Notes: generated by a model from the sequence alone, not told the origin. Shown: positions 8,424 through 20,063, counted from the first letter of the stretch. The stretch: 64,000 nucleotides of DNA from Allobosea sp. OK403 (GCF_900113835.1 NZ_FOQV01000002.1:248001-312000); one strand, 5' to 3'. Made by a program: numbers and translations.

Positions 8424-10232
8424 TCAGGCGCCCGTCACATGCGCATAGGCGCTGGCGTCCAGCGGGCGGCCGAGCAGGAAGCCTTGCGTCAGGTCGCAGC
8501 CTTCCTGGATCAGGAAGTCGAGCTGCTCGGGCGTCTCGACACCCTCGGCCACCACCTCGATACCGAGCGCATGGCCGAGCTGGATGACGGCGCGCGTGAT
8601 CGCGACCGATTCCAGCGTCACCCCGAGCTTGGCGACGAAGCTGCGGTCGATCTTCAACGTCGTCAGCGGGAAGCGATGCAGATAGGAGAGCGAGGAATAG
8701 CCGGTGCCGAAATCATCGAGCGCGATGCGCACGCCGAGCGCGCGCAATTTGCCGAAGGTCGCCATGGCGCGGTCGGCATCGGTGACCATGACGCCCTCGG
8801 TGATCTCGAGTTCGAGCCGCTCGGGGTCGAGGCCGGTCTCGGCCAGCACTGCCGCGACACGGCCGGGCAGGTCGCCGGACTGGAACTCCAGCGCCGAGAT
8901 GTTGACGGAAATCCGCAAGGGCTGTGTCCAGCGCGCCGCCTCGATGCAGGCGCTGCGCAGCACATAGGCATCGAGCTTGGCGATGAGGCCGCCCTCCTCC
9001 GCCGCCGGAATGAAGCTCGCCGGTGCGACGATGCCGCGCACCGGGTCCTTCCAGCGTGCCAGCGCCTCGAAGCCTGCGATCGAGCCATCGGCCCGGAACA
9101 GCGGCTGGTAATGCGGATGGATCTCGTTGCGCTCGATCGCCTGGCGCAGATGCCGGCTGAAGGTGAGGCGCTCCTGCTCGCGCGCCTGCTCGGCGAGATC
9201 GAACATGCGCATCGCGCCCGGCCCCTCGGATTTGGCGAGGTTCAAGGCGGCGTTGGCGGCAGCGATCAGGCGGATCTGATCCTCGCCATCCCCCGGAAAG
9301 CGCGCACAACCGGCGCTGACGCTGACCTTGAAGGAATGGCCGCCCGTGAAGAATTCGTCCGCGAAGGCACAGCGTACGCGCTCGGCCTGCGCCCGCGCCT
9401 CACCTTCGGTCTGCAGCGCGCCCGAGACCAGCATGAACTCGTCGCCGCCGATCCGCGCCAGGAAGGCGTCACCGGCGCTGGCCCGCAGACGCTGAGCCGC
9501 CTCGATCAGAATGGCGTCGCCCACGGCATGGCCATGCTCGTCGTTCAGCGCCTTGAAGCCGTCGAGGTCCATGCGCATCACGACTAGCCCCTCGCCGGCG
9601 AGCCGCGCCTGCGTCAGCCTCCGGTCGAGATGGGCGCTCAGCGCCGGGCGGTTGTGCAGCCCGGTCAGCCTGTCATGACGCAGCGTGTCCGCCAGCTTCT
9701 GCTCGGCCTGCTTGCGCTTGCTGATGTCGACCAGCAGGTTGAAGCCGCCGATCAGCGCCCCGTCATCCCCGAACAACGGTGTCGGATAGGTCAGGATCGG
9801 GGTCCGCGTCCCGTCCGGGCGTTCGAGCATGGCCTCGACGCCGCGTACCGGCCGGCTTTCGCGCAGCGCGGCGGCCATCGGGTCGTCCTGGGGTGCGAGC
9901 GGCGCTCCCTCAATGGTGAAGAGCTTGTGCGTGATGCACCAGCGATCCGCGCCGATGCGCGGCTCGCGCCCGACAAAGGCGCCGGCGGCACGGTTGGCAT
10001 AGGTGATCCGCCCCTCGGCATCGGTCATGTAGACGCAAATCGGCAGTTGCTCGAGCACGCCCTCGAACCAGGCGTCGCGGTGGGTCGGCCTATCGTTTTT
10101 CGACGCCGCCGGCGCTATCTGGGAGAGATCGACACCACCTTCCCTCAGCGCCGCGAAGCCCGACGCGATCTGACGATCGGCGGAGAACCGGCGATAGGCA
10201 GTTACGTCGGGGCTGGTGACAGCCTTGGACAT
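8424..10232 (-). CDS. PAS-GGDEF-EAL cyclic-di-GMP enzyme
   Basis: A 602-residue cytoplasmic protein with no membrane segment. A PAS domain (about 55-175) is followed by a diguanylate cyclase domain with an intact active site ([11 protein letters not shown] near 260) and an EAL phosphodiesterase domain from about 365. The EAL domain keeps [38 protein letters not shown] and VVAEGVET. Both catalytic sites look intact, so it could make or degrade c-di-GMP. The PAS domain presumably senses a small ligand or redox state and sets the balance. Monocistronic. Confidence 0.95.
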   Translation of the reverse strand: MSKAVTSPDVTAYRRFSADRQIASGFAALREGGVDLSQIAPAASKNDRPTHRDAWFEGVLEQLPICVYMTDAEGRITYANRAAGAFVGREPRIGADRWCITHKLFTIEGAPLAPQDDPMAAALRESRPVRGVEAMLERPDGTRTPILTYPTPLFGDDGALIGGFNLLVDISKRKQAEQKLADTLRHDRLTGLHNRPALSAHLDRRLTQARLAGEGLVVMRMDLDGFKALNDEHGHAVGDAILIEAAQRLRASAGDAFLARIGGDEFMLVSGALQTEGEARAQAERVRCAFADEFFTGGHSFKVSVSAGCARFPGDGEDQIRLIAAANAALNLAKSEGPGAMRMFDLAEQAREQERLTFSRHLRQAIERNEIHPHYQPLFRADGSIAGFEALARWKDPVRGIVAPASFIPAAEEGGLIAKLDAYVLRSACIEAARWTQPLRISVNISALEFQSGDLPGRVAAVLAETGLDPERLELEITEGVMVTDADRAMATFGKLRALGVRIALDDFGTGYSSLSYLHRFPLTTLKIDRSFVAKLGVTLESVAITRAVIQLGHALGIEVVAEGVETPEQLDFLIQEGCDLTQGFLLGRPLDASAYAHVTGA

Positions 10233-10495
10233 CGGGGCAATCCGCTGAACATTCTTGAAACTCTGCGCTTTCGATAGAAGCCGTAGAGATCACAACAAAT
10301 GCTTAAAGCAGCAGCCAAGCGGGCCGCTTCGGCGGGACTGCCTCTCACTCTGCAAGATGAAGCAAGGATATCAATAAAAAATGAAAATCTGGAAAACTCA
10401 AGAAACGATCCAGAATTTATCTTCTGCGCCGCAGAGCAATATGCCGATATGCCTTAACGTAATCCACGTCACCCAGCAGCAGCGCCGCGGCCGGT

Positions 10496-10783
10496 TTATT
10501 TGAAGAGGGCGTCGCCCTGCTCATCGACAAGCTGCTTGCCCTTCACCAGCGCGAAATCGGCGGCGTCCTCGGCGCCGGGAAAGCGGTCGGCCCGCACGAA
10601 GCGATGCTGGCGCAGCTCCCCGTCGATCTCCTTCTCAACCACGCCGCAGAGCTGGTGCTGCCCACCCTCCTGATAGGGCGTCGCATGGATGGTGAAGCCA
10701 TTATGCTCGATGCTCTTGAGCGGACCGGCCGGCGTCTCGCTAGCCTTACCGCCCAGCCCGAACAGGGATTTCAGAAACGACAT
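10496..10783 (-). CDS. HlyU family protein
   Basis: A 95-residue protein of the HlyU family, named after the Vibrio hemolysin activator but widespread in alphaproteobacteria with unknown function. Visible features are the N-terminus MSFLKSLFGLGGKASE and the core HNGFTIHATPYQEGGQHQLC. The ATG at 10783 has GGAGG at ideal spacing, so longer in-frame starts upstream are rejected. It stands alone. Confidence 0.85.
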   Translation of the reverse strand: MSFLKSLFGLGGKASETPAGPLKSIEHNGFTIHATPYQEGGQHQLCGVVEKEIDGELRQHRFVRADRFPGAEDAADFALVKGKQLVDEQGDALFK

Positions 10784-11000
10784 GGAGCCTCCGCATTCAT
10801 TGCGACTTGATATAGGGCAGGATCGACGCCAAGGGGAGCCCAGTTTGCACTCGTCCACGATCGAGATGCCCGAGCTCGGAAACACCCGCAAGACTTGAAA
10901 AACAGCGGCAGAATCCCCAGATTCGTGGTGTTCAGGGCGACCGCATGGCCCCTTTACGCCCAACCCGCTTCCGCGGCCACCTCTGAATAGGGAGGTGGTC

Positions 11001-11339
11001 ATGAGACTCATCAGATCGCTGTCGGTCGCAAGATCTCTGTCGTTCGCGGGGCTCGGCCTGATCGCGCTCAGCCTGTCCAGCGCCGCGCAGCCCCAGGCGC
11101 CGCGCGGCCCACCTTGCGTCGATCGCACCCAGTTGATCGCGCAATTGCACAACACCTTCGGGGAGCTGGTTATCGGCCGCGGCCTCGCCAATGGCGGTTT
11201 CCTCTTCGAGATCCTCGCCGGCCAGTCCGGCTCCTGGACCCTCATCGCCACCACACCGCAAGGCATGAGCTGCTTCGTCGCAGCCGGCGAGGCCTGGGAG
11301 CCGGTTCCGAAGCCCGACATCTTCGCCGGGCGCGAATGA
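11001..11339 (+). CDS. Exported protein of unknown function
   Basis: A 112-residue protein with a Sec-type signal peptide (basic start, then LSFAGLGLIALSLSSAAQ, cleavage probably after SSAAQ). The mature part has two cysteines and the segment NTFGELVIGRGLANGGFLFE. This resembles small periplasmic proteins common in Hyphomicrobiales, for which I know no function. The ATG at 11001 follows GGAGG by 5 bp and is preferred over an upstream GTG. Confidence 0.8.
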   Translation: MRLIRSLSVARSLSFAGLGLIALSLSSAAQPQAPRGPPCVDRTQLIAQLHNTFGELVIGRGLANGGFLFEILAGQSGSWTLIATTPQGMSCFVAAGEAWEPVPKPDIFAGRE

Positions 11340-11580
11340 ACGGGCACAGGCGCCTGAACCAAGGGCTTGGCGCGTCGGGGCTTGGCGCAATCAAGGGCTT
11401 GGCGACAGGCTCGGCAAGCCGCTAAATTGCGGCATCGGCCCGCCAGGCCGGTCGTAAGCGTCTCACGTCAGACAACGCATCCAACCCGGCTGTCGCCGTC
11501 AGGATGCCTTGCCAAGATGTTTTGCCAAGATGCCTTGCAATGCCCCACGGCACCGCCCGCTTACGAAAGCCTATCGTCCC

Positions 11581-11835
11581 ATGTCCAACCTGTCTTCCCG
11601 GCGCCGGCTTCCGGCGCGCTACGGCACTGTCGTGCTGCCCTTCCTGCTGTCGATCGTGATGACCTTCGTCGTCTCGGCCATAGCGACGCTGCGGGCGCTC
11701 GGCCCCTCCCCGGACTTCCTCTCCACTTGGCCTGTCTCCTGGGGCCTGTCCTGGCTGGTCGCCTTCCCGACGCTGCTTCTGGTCCTGCCATTGGTGCGGC
11801 GGATCATGGCGCTGATCGTGGCACCACCTGCTTGA
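11581..11835 (+). CDS. DUF2798 membrane protein
   Basis: An 84-residue protein with two helices (VVLPFLLSIVMTFVVSAIAT and WGLSWLVAFPTLLLVLPLV) and the MxxxVSxxATLRALG pattern of the DUF2798 family. That family has no established biochemical role. The ATG at 11581 precedes the first basic residues; longer forms would start in non-conserved sequence. Confidence 0.8.
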   Translation: MSNLSSRRRLPARYGTVVLPFLLSIVMTFVVSAIATLRALGPSPDFLSTWPVSWGLSWLVAFPTLLLVLPLVRRIMALIVAPPA

Positions 11836-11856
11836 GGGCAGAGCCCCTAACAACCT

Positions 11857-12282
11857 CTACCCGCCCAGATGCAGCACGACCTCGCGCCGATGCGGCCGAC
11901 GGCGGTGCTCGAACAGATAGATGCCTTGCCAGGTTCCCAGCGCCAAGCGTCCGTCCATGACTGGGATCGAGAGAGAGACCGGCGTCAATGCCGCCTTGAT
12001 ATGAGCCGGCATGTCGTCGGGCCCCTCCGCCCGATGCGTCAGATAGGCCATCGCCGGATCATCGGCTTGTGGCACCAAACGACGGAAGAACGCGTCGAGA
12101 TCGCGCCGCACATCGGGATCGGCATTTTCCTGGATCAGCAGCGAGCAGGAGGTATGGCGCAGGAACAGCGTCAGCAGCCCGCTTTCGACGCCGGCAGAGC
12201 GGACGAAGGCCGTGACGCGATCGGTGAACTCATAGAGCCCGGCACCTTGGGTCTCGATGGCGAGGACCGATTGCGAGCTCAT
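11857..12282 (-). CDS. yjbQ: YjbQ / UPF0047 family protein
   Basis: A 141-residue protein with UPF0047 signatures: LRHTSCSLLIQENADPDVRR, the conserved HRAEGPDDMPAHIKAAL and GTWQGIYLFEHRRRPHRR. E. coli YjbQ has weak thiamine-phosphate synthase activity; the physiological role is unsettled. It starts 14 bp after the upstream LysE gene, so the two are probably an operon. Its TAG stop is the beginning of TAGAGGTTGTTAGGG, an end of the family C repeat. Confidence 0.9.
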   Translation of the reverse strand: MSSQSVLAIETQGAGLYEFTDRVTAFVRSAGVESGLLTLFLRHTSCSLLIQENADPDVRRDLDAFFRRLVPQADDPAMAYLTHRAEGPDDMPAHIKAALTPVSLSIPVMDGRLALGTWQGIYLFEHRRRPHRREVVLHLGG

Positions 12283-12296
12283 TCCCGCCGGGGCCT

Positions 12297-12908
12297 TCAG
12301 CGCTCGGTCAGGGCGAGCTTGGCGCCCAGCGCGACAAAGGCTGCGGCGAAGCTCCGCCGCAGCCAGGCCATCACGGCTGGGCGGCTGACGACCTTGTCGC
12401 GCATCGCCGCGGCGAAAAGCCCGTAGAGCGCGAAGACCACGAAGGTCATCGCCATGAACACGCCGGAGAGCTCCAGCATACGCGTGAGCGGCGCGGCCTC
12501 ATTGGCGGCGATGAACTGCGGCAGGAAGGCGACGAAGAAGATCGACAGCTTCGGATTGAGCACATTGATCGCGATGCCGTCGGTCAGCACGCGCAGCCCA
12601 GAGCGCGGATCGGCCTTGGTCTCGACCTTGAGCGCGCCTTGCTCGCGCAAGGTCTGCCAGGCCATCCAGAGCAGATAGGCGACGCCGGCATATTTCACGA
12701 TCTCGAAGGCCAGCGCGCTCGCATGCAGCAGCGCCGCCAGCCCCATCATCGCGGCGATGAGATGCGGCACGATGCCGAGCGTGCAGGCAAAGGCCGCCAA
12801 CACGCTGGCGCGGGAGCCGCGCGTGAGACCCGCCGCGATGGTGTAGATCGCGCCCGTGCCGGGCGAAGCGACGATGATCAACGAAGTGAGGAGGAATTCG
12901 GGGGACAT
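12297..12908 (-). CDS. LysE/RhtB family amino-acid exporter
   Basis: A 203-residue protein with about six membrane helices. The RhtB-family N-terminal motif VASPGTGAIYTIAAGLTRG and the central NPKLSIFFVAFLPQF are present. The ATG at 12908 gives the standard N-terminus MSPEFLLTSLIIVASPG. It presumably exports a neutral or hydrophobic amino acid; the substrate is not predictable. First gene of the pair with yjbQ. Confidence 0.9.
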   Translation of the reverse strand: MSPEFLLTSLIIVASPGTGAIYTIAAGLTRGSRASVLAAFACTLGIVPHLIAAMMGLAALLHASALAFEIVKYAGVAYLLWMAWQTLREQGALKVETKADPRSGLRVLTDGIAINVLNPKLSIFFVAFLPQFIAANEAAPLTRMLELSGVFMAMTFVVFALYGLFAAAMRDKVVSRPAVMAWLRRSFAAAFVALGAKLALTER

Positions 12909-12984
12909 CGTTGGCTCCGGCTGAACAGACATTCGCGGCAAGTTAGCGGCGCGCGCGCTTCACGCAAGCCGGCGACAGCCACGT

Positions 12985-13980
12985 CTATTGCGCGAAATGC
13001 CGTTCCAGAAAGGCCAGGACTCGCAGCAGCGCGTCGGCGCGCGCCTCGTCATCCGTGCCGATGAGCGGGATCGGGCCATCGCCATTGCGATAGGCCGGCA
13101 GCTCACGCCTGTCAGCGTTGGGGGCGTCGAAGGCGTGGACGGCGCGCGGATAGCTCTTGAGTTCGAGCGGATTGCCGCGCGCCTTCGCTGCGTTGACGAA
13201 GGCTTCGCAGGGCGCAAACGGGGTCCAGACATCGGCCTCGCCGAACAGCACGAGCAGCGGCGTCTGCGTCGTCCAGCGCCCGGGCTCGACTTGCGTATAG
13301 GGCCTGGTCTGAAAGGTCTCGCTGCAGGAGCCGGGATAAAACGCGATCGCGGAATTGAAATCCTGGGCAAGCGGCTGCGGCCGCCCGATGCTCTTCTCGT
13401 TGATGGTGAGCAGCACGGTTGCACCGCCCTGCGACCAGCCCATCAGCGCGATGCGGTCGGCCCGCACGAAGCGCTGCGCCTGGAGGTATTGCAGCGCGGC
13501 ATAGGCATCCTTCGGCCTGTCGCGCAGCATGGTGCGCCGCGGCAGTCCGGCCGTGCAGCTCTGCCCGAAGCCGCGCGATTTCGCGCTGTCGACGACGAGC
13601 ACGACATAGCCCTTGGCGACGAGCATGCGCGCCCAGGCATGGTAGATCGGCAGGATGCGGCCATTGCGATCGAGCAGCCCCGAGCAGCCATGCATCATGA
13701 CGATGGCTGGCCGCGCCTCCTCCGTCGCCGGGCGATCGAGATAGGCCGTCAGCGTGGTCTCATTATCGAGCGAACGGAAACTGACGCTCTCCTGCGCAGC
13801 GGCGGTATTCGCCCACGCAGCGAGACCAAGCGCGCAGGCGAAAGCGGCAAGCCCCCCGCCGCGCGGCCTGCGCATGAGGTCAGCCGCCATCACCATGGAC
13901 GACACCAGCGTCAACAGCGGTATCGCAAGGAGGAGCGACAGCGCGATCGCCGCGATCAATCGCCAGCCTGTCGAAACCAT
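12985..13980 (-). CDS. Exported dienelactone-hydrolase-family alpha/beta hydrolase
   Basis: A 331-residue protein with nucleophile motif MGWSQGG, an acid in FGEADVWTP and a His in PRAVHAF, a complete triad of the dienelactone hydrolase superfamily. The N-terminus has two hydrophobic segments in a row: WRLIAAIALSLLLAIPLLTL, then a signal-peptide-like LAAFACALGLAAWANTAAAQ. The first may be spurious if translation really starts at an internal ATG (MVMAADLMRR, about residue 30). Probably periplasmic. Substrate unknown. Confidence 0.85.
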   Translation of the reverse strand: MVSTGWRLIAAIALSLLLAIPLLTLVSSMVMAADLMRRPRGGGLAAFACALGLAAWANTAAAQESVSFRSLDNETTLTAYLDRPATEEARPAIVMMHGCSGLLDRNGRILPIYHAWARMLVAKGYVVLVVDSAKSRGFGQSCTAGLPRRTMLRDRPKDAYAALQYLQAQRFVRADRIALMGWSQGGATVLLTINEKSIGRPQPLAQDFNSAIAFYPGSCSETFQTRPYTQVEPGRWTTQTPLLVLFGEADVWTPFAPCEAFVNAAKARGNPLELKSYPRAVHAFDAPNADRRELPAYRNGDGPIPLIGTDDEARADALLRVLAFLERHFAQ

Positions 13981-14183
13981 GGGGGCTCCGGCGTGACCGC
14001 ACCGATCGACCCGGCGCAGAGTGCCGGAGGATAGTTCACGCCGCGCAAAAAAGCGTACCATCGCGCCCTTCCCTTACAGCGGACCTATTTGAGGTTCAGC
14101 TGTCGAGGAAGCTCTACAGCTGCTGTGGCCGGCTCGGATGCGGCACGGCGCCAAGCGTCCAAACGCGCGAGCGGCAGATCAGA

Positions 14184-14429
14184 TCAAGAGCCCAGACCTT
14201 CGAAGATGCCGCCGATCACCGAAGCCGCGATCTCTCCGGCGCCGGAGAGCACGCTGCCTGCAAGGTCGAGCGTGCCGTCGAGGACGGCGCTGACGACGTC
14301 GCCAACGCCATCGGTGGCCGTGCTGCTCGCATCGCTCGCCGCGGCGGGCTGTTTCCTCTGCGCGTCGGCCTGCGCTTGGGCGGCCTGCACCGCCGCTTCG
14401 ATCTCCGCCAGATCAGGCTTGTCGGTCAT
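14184..14429 (-). CDS. Small protein of unknown function
   Basis: An 81-residue acidic, Ala-rich protein downstream of rpoD. It has an N-terminal helical stretch (AEIEAAVQAAQAQADAQRKQ) and a C-terminal half rich in small residues (GDVVSAVLDGTLDLAGSVLS). No known domain is recognised. The ATG at 14429 has AGAGGGGGCAG upstream. The rpoD terminator lies between, so it is probably transcribed separately. Confidence 0.6.
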   Translation of the reverse strand: MTDKPDLAEIEAAVQAAQAQADAQRKQPAAASDASSTATDGVGDVVSAVLDGTLDLAGSVLSGAGEIAASVIGGIFEGLGS

Positions 14430-14477
14430 AACTGCCCCCTCTGAAACCGCCATCTTGGCACCGTCCCAGCCAAGAAA

Positions 14478-14503
14478 AAAGGCGGGTCTCTCGACCCGCC
14501 TTT
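14478..14503 (-). terminator. Rho-independent terminator of rpoD
   Basis: On the minus strand, AAAGGCGGGTC pairs with GACCCGCCTTT (11 bp) around a 4-nt loop and is followed by a T run. It begins 9 bp after the rpoD stop codon. Confidence 0.9.
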
Positions 14504-14512
14504 GCAATCACC

Positions 14513-16540
<2,028 letters not shown>

Positions 16541-16743
16541 CAATCAGCGCTCCGCACTCGCGCGTCGCCACGGCTCGGAACAAGCCACATGCAGACGCAT
16601 AAAAGGGCGGCGCGGCCGCTGGTCCGGCGCGCTCACCCCACCCAAATCACTTCGGCCAGATGGCGCCGATCATCGTTGATGAATCGTAAACCACCTGCAA
16701 TCGGCACGCACAGCATGACCGCGGAAGCCGGAGCAGCGTATCC

Positions 16744-18648
16744 TCAATCTCCAGACATGGCCTCCGTACCCTCGATCGTCTCGAGGCGGGCCTTGACGTC
16801 CTTGATCCAGGCAAAATTGGCTTCGGTCGCTTCGTCAGCCAATGCGCGCTCGGCTGCCTTCAGCTCGCTATGTAACGTCCGCGCGCGATGATGCAAGACG
16901 ATAGCCTGTCGAATTGAGTCGAAAACCGATTCTGGATCAGCCGCTTGCGTCAATTTTTGGCGCTCGGCCGGCCCGGTGATCGCCAATAGCGCGCTTTGGG
17001 CCTCCTGCACACGCGGTTGGACCAGGCGATCGGCAAGCGCATTCTCGTCGAGGCTGTCATCCATGGCCGCCTCGAGCAGCACCTGGCGGAAGCGCTCGGC
17101 GGCGGGACCATCGAGCGCGAGCTCGGCAATCTCGTCGGCGCAGCGCAAGATCAGATCGGGATGGCTCGCCAGCGCCAGCAAAATGAAGGCCTCGCGCACA
17201 TCCTCGCCGCGACGGCCCGCCATCATCCGCGACTGCGTCAACTGGCTGCTCGCCTTGAGCGGGCCAACGGCCCAGGGCGCCACGGCCTGACGGAACCCGC
17301 CGCGCCCGCCGCCGCCGCCCTGAGGGCGGCCGCGCTGAAAGCCGCCGTCGCGGCCACGCTCGGCCCGCGCGGGGGCCGCGCTGGCGAAAAGCTGGGTCAG
17401 GCGCTCATCCATCTCGCGGCGGTAATGCCGGCGCGTCGCCTCGTCCTTGATCTGGCCAAGCGGCTCCTTCAGCCGGCGCTCGAAGGCGGCGCGACGCTCG
17501 GGCGTGTCGAGAGGACCGGCCTCGACCTCGCGCGTCCAGAGCATGTCGACCAGCGGGCGCGCCGCCTGCAGCACCTCGGCGACAGCCATCTTGCCGCCCG
17601 ACCGCGCCAGATCGTCGGGATCCTGCCCGTCGGGCAAAGTCGCGAAGGCGAGCGACTTGCCCGGCTCCAGCATGGGTAGCGCGAGGTCGATCGCGCGGCT
17701 CGCCGCCTTGCGCCCGGCCTTGTCGCCGTCGAGGCAGATCACCGGCTCGTCGGCCATGCGCCAGAGCAGGCCGAGCTGATCCTCGGTCAGCGCCGTGCCC
17801 AGCGGTGCGACCGTCTGCGGAAAGCCCGCCAGCGTCATCGCGATCACGTCGACATAGCCCTCGACGACGATCACCTGGCCGGTGTCATGCGCGCCCTTGC
17901 GAGCATTGTGGTGGTTGAACAGCAGCGAGCCCTTGTGGAAGAGCGGCGTCTCCGGCGAGTTCAGATATTTCGCCGAGACCTCGGCGCTCATCGCCCGCCC
18001 GCCGAAAGCGATCACCCGGCCGCGCGCGTCATGGATCGGGAACATGATGCGGTCGCGGAAACGGTCATAGGGCACGGCGATCTCGTCGCCATGCACGAGC
18101 AACCCCGTCTCCATCATCAGCGCGGCGTCGACGCCCTTGGCTGCAAGATGATCGCGCAAGGCGAAGCGGTCCGGCGGGCCATAGCCGATGCGGAAGAGCT
18201 TGCGCGCCTCGCCCTCCAGGCCCCGACCCGAGAGATAGCGCCGCGCGCCTGAGCCGCGATCGCCCATGAGCTCGGCCTCGAAGAAACGCGCCGCGAGCTC
18301 GACGACCTCGTGCAGGCCCTTGCGCTTCTCTTCCTGGACCTGCGCCTCATGCGTGATCTTCGGCAGTGTCACGCCGGCTTCGGAAGCGAGCTTCTCGACG
18401 GCTTCCGGGAAGGAAAGCCCTTCCGTCTCCATCACGAATTTGAAGATGTCGCCGTTCTTGCCCGAGGAGAAATCGAAGAACGAGCCCTTCTGGTCGTTGA
18501 CGAAGAACGAGGGCGTCTTCTCGGCGTTGAAGGGCGACAGGCCCTTCCATTCGCGGCCTGATTTAGCCAGGCGCACGCGCTTGCCCACGACTGCCGACAC
18601 CGGCAGCCGCGCCTTGATCTCTTCCAGGATGGAGGGCGGGAATTTCAT
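16744..18648 (-). CDS. dnaG: DNA primase
   Basis: A 634-residue primase that makes RNA primers at the replication fork and contacts DnaB through its C-terminus. The N-terminal CHC2 zinc-binding fold is present (GREWKGLSPFNAEKTPSFFV, KGSFFDFSSGKNGD), but all four metal ligands of the E. coli enzyme are replaced: Cys to Ser, His to Asn, Cys to Asp, Cys to Ser. The Toprim domain is intact (VVEGYVDVIAM, CLDGDKAGRKAA). A helical DnaB-interaction domain follows. Upstream of rpoD. Confidence 0.97.
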   Translation of the reverse strand: MKFPPSILEEIKARLPVSAVVGKRVRLAKSGREWKGLSPFNAEKTPSFFVNDQKGSFFDFSSGKNGDIFKFVMETEGLSFPEAVEKLASEAGVTLPKITHEAQVQEEKRKGLHEVVELAARFFEAELMGDRGSGARRYLSGRGLEGEARKLFRIGYGPPDRFALRDHLAAKGVDAALMMETGLLVHGDEIAVPYDRFRDRIMFPIHDARGRVIAFGGRAMSAEVSAKYLNSPETPLFHKGSLLFNHHNARKGAHDTGQVIVVEGYVDVIAMTLAGFPQTVAPLGTALTEDQLGLLWRMADEPVICLDGDKAGRKAASRAIDLALPMLEPGKSLAFATLPDGQDPDDLARSGGKMAVAEVLQAARPLVDMLWTREVEAGPLDTPERRAAFERRLKEPLGQIKDEATRRHYRREMDERLTQLFASAAPARAERGRDGGFQRGRPQGGGGGRGGFRQAVAPWAVGPLKASSQLTQSRMMAGRRGEDVREAFILLALASHPDLILRCADEIAELALDGPAAERFRQVLLEAAMDDSLDENALADRLVQPRVQEAQSALLAITGPAERQKLTQAADPESVFDSIRQAIVLHHRARTLHSELKAAERALADEATEANFAWIKDVKARLETIEGTEAMSGD

Positions 18649-18764
18649 GCTTTCCTATGTGGGCTCAACCCTGTCGAAAGCCAATCGCAGCCAGCATGGC
18701 TGTCCGATTTATTGGCACTATCCACAGCGCCATGATAAAGAAAACTCGCCAAAAGGAAGACACC

Positions 18765-19040
18765 ATGGCCCTCAACATCAAGGATCCAGAGACGGAGCGC
18801 TTCGTGCGCACCCTTGCACGCAGACGCGGCGTCAGCCTGACGGAAGCGGTGCGTCAGGCTGTAAAAAGCGAACTCGAGAGCGACGGCTTGCCGGAGCAGG
18901 AGAAAGCACGGCGGATAGCCGAAGGACGGCGTTGGCTCGCGGATTTCTACCAGAAATACGAAGTCGAGCGACCCGTCCGCTCCATGAGCAAGCAGGAGAT
19001 GGACGACATCATCGGCTATGATGAAAACGGCCTGCTTTGA
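18765..19040 (+). CDS. vapB: VapB-type antitoxin
   Basis: A 91-residue protein with an N-terminal ribbon-helix-helix DNA-binding segment (MALNIKDPETERFV, GVSLTEAVRQAVKSELE) and a C-terminal tail expected to wrap VapC. The ATG at 18765 has AAGGAAGA upstream and is favoured over farther starts that would run toward the dnaG promoter. Its stop overlaps the vapC start by one base (TGATG). The pair is divergent from dnaG, and autoregulation of the shared 116-bp region is expected from the family. Confidence 0.92.
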   Translation: MALNIKDPETERFVRTLARRRGVSLTEAVRQAVKSELESDGLPEQEKARRIAEGRRWLADFYQKYEVERPVRSMSKQEMDDIIGYDENGLL

Positions 19041-19426
19041 TGCTGGCCATCGATGCATCCGCACTCGTGGCCATCATCTGCGGCGAGGACGACGCCGAAA
19101 CCCTGCTGGACAGCCTCGCCGCAACGTCGCGCCGCTGCGTCAGCGCGCTCAACCTGCTCGAAGCGCGCCTTGTGATCACCTTCGGCAGAGGAATAGAGGC
19201 CGACCGCCTCGAAGACCTTCTCACGAAATGGGACATAGAAGTCGTTGCGCTCGACGAGGACATGGGGCGCCTCGCCTTCGACGCGTACCGGCGCTTCGGC
19301 AAGGGCCGGCACGCAGCCCGCCTCAACATGGGCGATTGCGCCGCCTACGCGCTCGCCAAAGCGCGCGGCTGGCCGCTGCTGTTCAAGGGCGAAGATTTTT
19401 CGCTGACTGATATCGAGCGAGCGTAA
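19040..19426 (+). CDS. vapC: VapC-type PIN-domain ribonuclease toxin
   Basis: A 128-residue PIN-domain protein with the acidic residues expected of an active site: Asp in MLAIDASALVAII, Glu in NLLEARL, Asp in NMGDCAAYALAK and Asp near LFKGEDFSLTD. VapC toxins cleave specific tRNAs or rRNA; the target here is unknown. Translation is coupled to vapB through a one-base overlap. The ATG at 19040 is preferred to the in-frame TTG one codon earlier. Confidence 0.93.
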   Translation: MLAIDASALVAIICGEDDAETLLDSLAATSRRCVSALNLLEARLVITFGRGIEADRLEDLLTKWDIEVVALDEDMGRLAFDAYRRFGKGRHAARLNMGDCAAYALAKARGWPLLFKGEDFSLTDIERA

Positions 19427-19442
19427 AGCGCCCGCCCCCTAT

Positions 19443-19904
19443 TCACCCGCCCAGCGCCGCCTTCACCAGCCCGCTCGCTTTGGCGAAGTCCATCTGGCCG
19501 GCGAATTTCGCGCGCAGGATCGCGATGACCTTGCCCATGTCCTTGACGGACGCTGCGCCGCTCTCGGTCACGGCCGCCGCGATCACGGCCTTGACCTCGT
19601 CTTCCGACATCTGCTTGGGCAGATAGGCGTTGATGACCTCGACCTCGGCGCGCTCGCCTGCAGCGAGCTCAGGGCGGCCATTGGCGTCGTAGATCGCGAT
19701 CGATTCCTGGCGCTGCTTGATCATCTTCTGCAGCAAGGCGAGGATTTCGTCGGGCGTCGTCTCAGGCTTGCCCAGGCCGCGCGCCTCGATGTCCTTGTCC
19801 TTCAGCGCCGAGGTGATCAGGCGGATGGTCGAGACCTTGCCCTTCTCGCCGGCCTTCATCGCCTCCTTGAGATCGGCCGTGAAGCGCTCGCGCAGGCTTG
19901 TCAT
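19443..19904 (-). CDS. GatB/YqeY domain protein
   Basis: A 153-residue protein of the YqeY family, homologous to the tail domain of GatB, the amidotransferase subunit for tRNA-dependent Asn/Gln synthesis. Landmarks are the N-terminal helix MTSLRERFTADLKEAMKAGE, ETTPDEILALLQKMIKQRQE and YLPKQMSEDEVKAVI. Free-standing copies probably bind tRNA, but the role is not settled. Divergent from carA; a gene so placed next to carA is common in alphaproteobacteria. Confidence 0.92.
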   Translation of the reverse strand: MTSLRERFTADLKEAMKAGEKGKVSTIRLITSALKDKDIEARGLGKPETTPDEILALLQKMIKQRQESIAIYDANGRPELAAGERAEVEVINAYLPKQMSEDEVKAVIAAAVTESGAASVKDMGKVIAILRAKFAGQMDFAKASGLVKAALGG

Positions 19905-20063
19905 GTGGGTATTCCCTTTTTGTGCTGCAGGCTTGCGCCTGCTTCGATTGACGAGGCGGAACCGCGCCTTTAAGGCTCGCGCTCCAGACATGGGCGCAAG
20001 CGCAGAACCGCTGTCCCGCCTGAAACATCGCCGCGCTTTCGCGGCCTGGATCGAGACATAGAC

